Translations under genes and position numbers: made by a program
The notes under the pieces: generated by a model
Databases searched by the model: none
What the model was told of the DNA's origin: nothing
Seen by the model: the letters and a program-made list of their open reading frames with translations, nothing else
Source: Candidatus Dormiibacterota bacterium
GTDB lineage: Bacteria > Chloroflexota > Dormibacteria > Dormibacterales > Dormibacteraceae
Direction: 5' to 3'
NCBI GenBank assembly: GCA_003139695.1
Contig: PLJM01000017.1
Coordinates: 1-64,000 of the forward strand
DNA: 64,000 nt
Part shown: positions 58,972-64,000 of the stretch, in pieces
Layout of the letters: each line of letters begins with the position of its first letter
How positions within the stretch are numbered: position 1 is the stretch's first letter

Positions 58972-59541
58972 CTAATTGTCGAGGCGGAGCTCCAGGGAAT
59001 AGCCGCGACCCGCCTGGTCGACCAGATCGCACGGGATTTCCAATTCCGCAAGGATCATTTGCACGCGCCGGACGTAGTTGCGGACCTCCTCCGGGAAGAG
59101 GGCGGGCCCGGCCCAGGCCTGGCTCAGGATCTGGTTGACGGTGAAATAGCGGTTTGGATGATCAAGCAGGAATTGGAGGAGCTGAAACTCCCGCGCGGTG
59201 AGCGTAGCCTCCCCACCCTTATAGCGAATCATTCGCCCCTCTGGATCCAGCCAGAGGCCGTCGAGATCCCAAACGCGTCGTGTCCAAATCTCGAGCCGTT
59301 TCTGATAGCCGTCCATCGGGCTCTCGATGATCTTGAGGTCCGCCTGTGCTGCCCTCTGCGCGACTGGCTCCAGCTTGGCTACATTGCGCCTGACCCGATC
59401 GAGGATTCCCCGTTTGAATTCGAGGAGATCGACATAGATGCTCATCCAATGGCGGGCGTCTTCACTACGGGTGGTTCCAATGTCTTCACCCTCGAGCGGC
59501 GGGGAACCTTCATCCATCACTGGCGCGACGAAATGTGGCAC
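58972..59541 (-). CDS. Winged-helix regulator with novel N-terminal helical domain
   Basis: In this 189-residue protein, residues about 25-95 are helical (HWMSIYVDLLEFKRGILDRV and GYQKRLEIWTRRV) and match the standalone protein at 57803. Residues about 100-185 form an OmpR-type winged helix (LTAREFQLLQFLLDHPNRYF, then RNYVRRVQMIL and GRGYSLEL). The domain replaces the receiver of a response regulator, so its signal is unknown. It is probably cotranscribed with the degenerate-receiver gene downstream, which has a similar DNA-binding domain. Confidence 0.7.
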   Translation of the reverse strand: MPHFVAPVMDEGSPPLEGEDIGTTRSEDARHWMSIYVDLLEFKRGILDRVRRNVAKLEPVAQRAAQADLKIIESPMDGYQKRLEIWTRRVWDLDGLWLDPEGRMIRYKGGEATLTAREFQLLQFLLDHPNRYFTVNQILSQAWAGPALFPEEVRNYVRRVQMILAELEIPCDLVDQAGRGYSLELRLDN

Positions 59542-59890
59542 CCGGACTGGGCCGCTGTCAGCAAAATTCGGTGTTTCGCTGCATTACAAATATTGCGCAC
59601 TCCCTCCAGGAGAATTCGCGCTAGCGACTGAACTGCAGCAGCCGTTCACAGATGGTCTGGGACGGTAAGCTCTTCGGTTTCTAAAACCGCTTGCGGGCGG
59701 CTGTCGGAAGAGGGCCTATTTCGTTCAGCCAGGCCGGCGACGACCGATTAAGCCACCGAGCGAACCAAGGTCATGCTATCGACAGTTGAGGTGATCGACC
59801 TCGCAGTAGGCGGGCACAGCGTCGAGGCACCTGCGCGGGCTTAGGCGGTGTGGTTCCGCACGCAAGCGGTTCGGTGAAACACGAGCGTGG
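59542..59890. other. 349-bp intergenic region containing structured segment B
   Basis: No ORF is credible. The region holds the promoter of the 58972 gene at its left end and the segment at 59670-59712. It also has a minus-strand ACCGCTTGCG (59861-59870) that partly repeats the segment core. Confidence 0.5.
59670..59712 (+). other. Stem-enclosed structured segment (copy B)
   Basis: CTCTTC (59670-59675) pairs with GAAGAG (59707-59712). Inside are GGTT-TCTAA-AACC and the core AAAACCGCTTGCGGGC, whose CCG-CTTG-CGG can form a tetraloop hairpin. Copy A (3606-3654) has the same core with T for C, and a closing stem of different sequence, which is compatible with compensatory change. An RNA element is possible; chance is not excluded. 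Confidence 0.3.
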
Positions 59891-60442
59891 CTACTGAGCA
59901 ATGAGATTCGGGATACCACCGGCTCCGACCTCGAGGTCTGCCCACATGCCGCTGGCCTCGTTGCCGTCGACCAGCGATGCGATGCGATAGCCGCCGGTCG
60001 CCGTCGGAGTGAACGTGAAGCTGGCTGACTGGCCGGGATCCAAGCCGCGGCGAGGGTTCGAGGTGGACCAACCGGGCTGAACCGGTGCAGTTGCTTCGCC
60101 GTCGGCGACGACAGCGCACGAGTTGGGCACCGTCCCGTGGTTGACGCATTGAATAGTCACCTGCCACTCCGTTGGGACCGTGAGCACCAACGCGCCGTTT
60201 CCGTAGCCGTCGTAGTTGAACTGGATGTCGGTGGCAGGATGGCCTGCGATCAAGGTGACGACGGCAGTCCGCGTCGCTGCATCGACGTGGATGAAGGTCT
60301 TTGGATCGGGCGCGGTGCCGGGTCCGGTTCCAGCCAGAGGGTCGCACGAGGACACGCCCAACAGGAAGAGTGTTCCCAGCAGAAGGAAAGCTCCCAATCC
60401 ACCGCCGAGGTTGGTCCGGTCGTGGAAATGAATCGACACCAT
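59891..60442 (-). CDS. Sulfocyanin-like cupredoxin lipoprotein lacking copper ligands
   Basis: This 183-residue protein has a lipoprotein signal (LGTLFLLGVSSC) and a cupredoxin-like domain resembling sulfocyanin: FNYDGYGNGALVLTVPTEWQVTI, then YRIASLVDGNEASGMWADLEV. Sulfocyanins have Cys and His in the C-x-V-x-GH...GMW segment and a His after the PxH turn. Here these read S, N and NSC, leaving only the Met. Type 1 copper binding is therefore unlikely. The ATG at 60442 is chosen over the track start so that the signal peptide is N-terminal. Confidence 0.55.
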   Translation of the reverse strand: MVSIHFHDRTNLGGGLGAFLLLGTLFLLGVSSCDPLAGTGPGTAPDPKTFIHVDAATRTAVVTLIAGHPATDIQFNYDGYGNGALVLTVPTEWQVTIQCVNHGTVPNSCAVVADGEATAPVQPGWSTSNPRRGLDPGQSASFTFTPTATGGYRIASLVDGNEASGMWADLEVGAGGIPNLIAQ

Positions 60443-60613
60443 AAAACAGCATGCACTTTCAATCCAGTGTGTTGCGAGCTTCACATTCCATGCTGGCAGG
60501 CACAACCGTGTGCAGACGAATTAGCGGACGTGCGAGCATCGTGCTGTGGTGAGCGTTTGGCGGCGTGCTCTCGATAAGAGACCTTGTTGTCCTACGCTGA
60601 TTGGCGCCACCTG

Positions 60614-62560
60614 ATGTCTAGCTCGCCGCCCAGCGCCGCCCGTCCGCCAAGACTCTCGAAGCCTGCGCAGCAGAAAACGCCCGCCCCTGTGCTACAGAAC
60701 CCATTCCGCTCGAGACGCCTTTGGATCACCCTCGGCTTACTCCTGCTGATCAATATCTTCGTGACAAACGTGCTGTTTGCGCCGGCGCAACCAACCACCG
60801 TGACCCTGCCGTATGACGTATTCAAGCAGCAGGTTGCCGCCGGCAACGTGATCAGCGTGACTACAACCGGCGATGCAATCACCGGAGTCACCAAAACTCC
60901 GGTCAAGGAGTCGCCAACCAGCACGGTCAGCGCGACGCACTTCTCCACGCAGCGGCCCTCATTCGCCGATGACAGCCTGGAGCCTCTTCTGGAGCAGCAC
61001 GGGGTCACCATCAACGCTAAGCCCGAGAACCCTCCGCCTCCGCTCTGGCTGACGTTGCTCCTGAGCTTCGGGCCGACCCTATTGATCGTGGTCGCAGTGC
61101 TCTACTTCATTCGCCGCGCTGCAAGTGCTGGTGGCGCGGGTGGCTTGCTCGGCGCGTTTGGTCAGAGCCGGGCGCGGCTGTATGACCCCGAACGGCCCGG
61201 GACGACGTTCGCTGACGTAGCAGGGATCGATGAGGTCCGGCAAGAGCTCGAAGAGCTAGTCGACTTCTTACGGGAGCCGCAGAAATATGAGCGCCTCGGC
61301 GGAATGGTCCCGAAGGGCGTTCTCCTTATCGGGCCGCCAGGCACCGGCAAGACTTTGCTGGCTCGCGCCGTCGCGGGCGAGGCAAAGGTGCCCTTCTTCA
61401 GCCAATCCGCATCGGAGTTCGTGGAAGCAATTGTTGGCGTCGGCGCCTCGCGCGTGCGGGATCTGTTCACAAAGGCGCGCCAAGCCGCGCCCGCGATCAT
61501 TTTCCTCGACGAGCTTGACGCCGTCGGCCGTAGCCGTAGCTCCGGCTTTCGCATCGGTGGCAACGATGAACAAGAACAGACGCTCAACCAGATCCTTACG
61601 GAAATGGATGGGTTCGAGCCAGGGAAAGGAGTCATCGTCCTGGCTGCAACCAACCGGGCGGATGTTCTCGACCAGGCCCTCCTTCGGCCCGGTCGCTTCG
61701 ATCGCCGTGTGACGCTCCAGCCGCCGGACCGGCGCGGCCGCGCCGCGATTCTGAAAATTCACACGGCAAAGGTGCCACTGGGCCCCGACGTCGACCTCGA
61801 TGCGATCGCCGGTGCCACCCCCGGGCTGGTGGGTGCCGATCTCCGCAACCTCGCCAACGAGGCGGCCCTCGGCGCCGCTCGCAAGGGCGAGTCTGCCGTC
61901 ACCTCTGCTGACTTTTTCGAGGCCATCGACAGGATTCTGCTTGGAACCGAGCGTCACCTGATGCTGACCCCAAGCGACCGCGAACGTGTCGCCTATCACG
62001 AGTCGGGGCATGCCCTCCTGGGCTTGCTGATACCCGGTGCGGACCCCGTCCGCAAAGTGACGATAATTCCGCATGGCGGAGCACTGGGAGTCACAGTCCA
62101 GAGCCCTGTCGACGATCGCTTCAACTATGGCGAGGATTACGTGCGCGCTCGGATCGTGGGCGCCCTCGGCGGCAGGGCGGCGGAGCAGTTGGTCTACAAC
62201 ACACTGACCACGGGCGCGGCGAGCGACCTGCAACAGGTCACGATGATTGCTCACGAGATGGTGGTGAGATGGGGGATGAGCCCCAAAATCGGACCACTCG
62301 CGTTCAGGGAGAACGGTTCGGGCGATGGTCTCGGACTGACGCGACCCTACAGCGAAGCCACAGCAAGGGAAGTTGACACCGAGGTCAAGCGCATCGCCGA
62401 TGAATGTTTTGCCGACGCTGTGCGACTCCTGACTGAACATCGAGAGCAGTTGGAAGCCCTTGTCCAGGCCCTCTTGAAGGAGGACTCTTTGGGCGAGGAG
62501 CAGATTCTCGCCGTCACAGGTCTAAAGGCGGCCGCCTCTGACACAAACCGCTCAGGCTGA
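60614..62560 (+). CDS. ftsH: ATP-dependent zinc metalloprotease FtsH
   Basis: This 648-residue membrane AAA+ protease has two N-terminal helices ([19 protein letters not shown] and [21 protein letters not shown]) flanking an extracytoplasmic domain. AAA motifs are [19 protein letters not shown] and [11 protein letters not shown]. The protease site is [10 protein letters not shown], with the third zinc ligand Asp in GAASDLQQ. It degrades membrane and short-lived proteins as a hexamer. ATG 60614 is chosen; TTG 60584 is possible. It lacks the long acidic C-terminal tail. Confidence 0.92.
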   Translation: MSSSPPSAARPPRLSKPAQQKTPAPVLQNPFRSRRLWITLGLLLLINIFVTNVLFAPAQPTTVTLPYDVFKQQVAAGNVISVTTTGDAITGVTKTPVKESPTSTVSATHFSTQRPSFADDSLEPLLEQHGVTINAKPENPPPPLWLTLLLSFGPTLLIVVAVLYFIRRAASAGGAGGLLGAFGQSRARLYDPERPGTTFADVAGIDEVRQELEELVDFLREPQKYERLGGMVPKGVLLIGPPGTGKTLLARAVAGEAKVPFFSQSASEFVEAIVGVGASRVRDLFTKARQAAPAIIFLDELDAVGRSRSSGFRIGGNDEQEQTLNQILTEMDGFEPGKGVIVLAATNRADVLDQALLRPGRFDRRVTLQPPDRRGRAAILKIHTAKVPLGPDVDLDAIAGATPGLVGADLRNLANEAALGAARKGESAVTSADFFEAIDRILLGTERHLMLTPSDRERVAYHESGHALLGLLIPGADPVRKVTIIPHGGALGVTVQSPVDDRFNYGEDYVRARIVGALGGRAAEQLVYNTLTTGAASDLQQVTMIAHEMVVRWGMSPKIGPLAFRENGSGDGLGLTRPYSEATAREVDTEVKRIADECFADAVRLLTEHREQLEALVQALLKEDSLGEEQILAVTGLKAAASDTNRSG

Positions 62561-62577
62561 GGCCTCCGACGGAGGCC
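62561..62577 (+). terminator. Hairpin directly after ftsH
   Basis: GGCCTCC-GAC-GGAGGCC is a perfect 7-bp stem with a 3-nt loop, starting at the base after the ftsH stop codon. There is no U-run, but position and strength favour a terminator. Confidence 0.5.
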
Positions 62578-62733
62578 CGCAGGGCAAACTCCATAGCAAC
62601 TGGGGGCAGTTATGCGGCGCGGAAGATTGCTGCTTTTGTTACATCAGCTGGGTGAACATGGTCGTGTCAGGGCGGAGGGGTGCCGTCGTAAGACCGCCCC
62701 TTCGGCTTGGCCAAGCGACCCTCCGACCGCGGG

Positions 62734-63156
62734 CTAGCGCGCGGCCGCGAGCCCTGCCTCGGCCACCTCCATATCTTGCTTGTAATGGCCTCCACTTACT
62801 CCGATCGCGCCTACGATCACCTCGCCGGCCTTGATCGGGTAGCCCCCTCCAAAAACGACGAGCCGATCAATCCCTCCGACGGCGCCGGCCGCCAGCGGCG
62901 GGTCATTCTTGATGAACTCATGCCAGGCGTCAGTTGAAAGCCCGAAACCGACCGCCGTATAGGCCTTGTCCTGGGCGATTTGAACACTGAGGAGGGCGGC
63001 ACCATCCATCCGGCTGAAGGCCTTCAGCACACCGCTCTCATCGCATACGGCTATCACGAATGGATGACCCATCGCCTTTGCCTTCGCCTCCGCCGCGGCG
63101 ACGATCCGATGCGCCGACTCGGTGCTGATGCTGGCCTTGTTGAACGTCTCGCTCAT
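62734..63156 (-). CDS. GlcG/HbpS-like (PduO C-terminal type) protein
   Basis: This 140-residue protein of the GlcG/HbpS family has IVAAAEAKAKAMGHPFVIAVCDESGVLKAFSRMDGA and IKAGEVIVGAIGVSGG. Family members bind haem or cobalamin-related ligands or accompany glycolate/propanediol genes; the role is often unknown. Its ATG overlaps the stop of the lyase gene upstream by 4 bp, so the two act together. Confidence 0.8.
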   Translation of the reverse strand: MSETFNKASISTESAHRIVAAAEAKAKAMGHPFVIAVCDESGVLKAFSRMDGAALLSVQIAQDKAYTAVGFGLSTDAWHEFIKNDPPLAAGAVGGIDRLVVFGGGYPIKAGEVIVGAIGVSGGHYKQDMEVAEAGLAAAR

Positions 63157-64000
63157 TGGTCCTCCTCCATGTCAACAACTTTGTACCGCTGCTCGAGCTC
63201 GAGAATCTCTGGTAAGCCGATGAAGTCGACGAAATCGCCGAATCGAGGAAGGTCGGAGAGGACGCCGATCGGAGAGCCGTCCTCCTTGATCCTTTTTAGC
63301 ACGCCGCGCATTGCCTTGGTCGCTGCGAGCAGGGTGCTGATCGGAAAGATGATGATGGCGAAGCCCAGTTCGGTCAACAGGCTGTGTGAAACCGCTGGTG
63401 TCTTGCCCCCTTCCGCATAGTTGAAAAGAAGTGGAACTTTCGGGAAGGCGGCTGCAACAGCGCGTATCTCGGCCTCCGATTGAGGCGCCTCGATGAAAAG
63501 AATGTCGGCCCCGGCCTCCCGGTAGAGCCGAGCCCGTTCGATGGCAGCGTCCAGGCCCTCGACCGCGCGGGCGTCGGTTCGAGCGATCAGCAGGAAGTCC
63601 GGCGAGCTGCGCGCGTCACTCGCAGCGTGGATCTTGGCTGCCATCTCGTCGGGCGAGATGACCTGCTTGCCTTCCATGTGTCCGCACTTTTTGGGTGCCA
63701 CCTGGTCCTCTATGTGGATCGCAGCCACCCCCGCCCTTTCGTACGCCTGAACGGTGCGGATGACGTTGATCGGGTTGCCGTACCCAGTGTCGGCGTCGGC
63801 GATCACCGGAATGTCGACTGCATCGACGATACGCCGGGCGTTATCGACCATCTCCGCCATCGTCATGAGCCCAACGTCGGGTCTCCCGAGGTATCCGGCC
63901 GAGGAACCAAAACCAGTCATGTAAGCGACCGGAAAGCCCGCCTCCTCGACGAGTCGAGCGCTCAGAGCGTCGTAGCACCCCGGGGCAAGCACCGGCGAAG
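63153..64000 (-). CDS. Isocitrate lyase/PEP mutase superfamily enzyme, 5'-truncated
   Basis: The visible TIM barrel of about 280 residues has APGCYDALSARLVEEAGF, the Mg-binding DADTGYG and the lyase Cys loop KKCGHMEGK. These fit 2-methylisocitrate lyase, oxaloacetate decarboxylase or dimethylmalate lyase. The ORF is open at the window edge (SPVLAPGC in frame), so the GTG at 63992 is not the true start. It would cleave a C-C bond to give pyruvate or a related acid. Confidence 0.82.
   Translation of the reverse strand, partial: SPVLAPGCYDALSARLVEEAGFPVAYMTGFGSSAGYLGRPDVGLMTMAEMVDNARRIVDAVDIPVIADADTGYGNPINVIRTVQAYERAGVAAIHIEDQVAPKKCGHMEGKQVISPDEMAAKIHAASDARSSPDFLLIARTDARAVEGLDAAIERARLYREAGADILFIEAPQSEAEIRAVAAAFPKVPLLFNYAEGGKTPAVSHSLLTELGFAIIIFPISTLLAATKAMRGVLKRIKEDGSPIGVLSDLPRFGDFVDFIGLPEILELEQRYKVVDMEEDQ

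Noticed and set aside
1-64000. CRISPR arrays, insertion sequences, prophage or integrase
   Set aside because: No regularly spaced repeats, transposase or recombinase motifs, or terminal inverted repeats were found on reading.

Overview
The window is a GC-rich piece of a bacterial chromosome. Genes are tightly packed, with many 1-4 bp start/stop overlaps and frequent GTG/TTG starts. The gene mix (Ser/Thr kinase, HD-GYP, winged-helix regulators, molybdenum hydroxylases, several ABC importers, SDR and CoA enzymes) suggests an uncultured soil-type lineage such as Dormibacterota, Chloroflexota or a deep actinobacterial relative. I cannot fix the phylum without a marker gene. No rRNA, convincing tRNA, CRISPR array, insertion sequence or phage gene was seen.

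Layout. 0-7.7 kb: transport and housekeeping genes: the 3' part of an Nramp-related transporter, a DUF3311/sodium-solute symporter pair, a small membrane protein, a CPA2 antiporter, two tandem FMN-binding-domain proteins and a 5'-truncated Old-Yellow-Enzyme-type remnant. 7.8-31.9 kb: a large catabolic island. A DHDPS-family aldolase faces an LLM flavin monooxygenase/cyclase/RidA operon, which diverges from a branched-chain-type ABC importer. The importer leads into two DUF1989 (deiminase-type) proteins that flank an SDR lacking its active site, then an alpha/beta hydrolase. An MFS exporter and a Mo-hydroxylase large subunit lie on the other strand. They diverge from a GntR regulator that heads a 9.5-kb operon: a second Mo-hydroxylase (L/M/S), amidohydrolase, CMD-family protein, DUF3891, VOC, SDR, MaoC and CoA-transferase. 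This looks like uptake and breakdown of an N-containing (hetero)cyclic or amide compound that ends in CoA thioesters. 32-44 kb: a kinase/HD-GYP pair, a cytoplasmic gamma-glutamyltransferase homologue facing a complete oligopeptide ABC importer operon, and an FAD amine oxidase-type protein.

44.1-52.8 kb holds the most striking system: a TetR-controlled operon of eight genes. It encodes all four subunits of a class I ATP-dependent benzoyl-CoA-reductase-type enzyme in the order C-B-A-D (the badDEFG order), a BadI/Oah-like ring-hydrolase crotonase fused to a zinc ribbon, an IpdAB-like CoA-transferase-fold pair without the transferase glutamate, and a BadH-like dehydrogenase. The promoter is unusually compact: the 16-bp palindromic operator exactly fills the -35/-10 spacer and the mRNA is predicted to be leaderless. 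The proposed chemistry is reductive dearomatisation, beta-oxidation-like steps and hydrolytic ring opening. The CoA ligase and ferredoxin supply must be encoded elsewhere.

52.9-64 kb: a hemerythrin, proline dehydrogenase, PPOX protein, SRPBCC protein, tryptophanase (by active-site residues), ArsR regulator, a regulatory trio that shares a novel N-terminal helical domain, a sulfocyanin-like lipoprotein that appears to have lost its copper ligands, FtsH, a GlcG/HbpS-like protein and an isocitrate-lyase/PEP-mutase enzyme cut by the window edge. All function calls come from motif and family recognition by eye. No database search was run.
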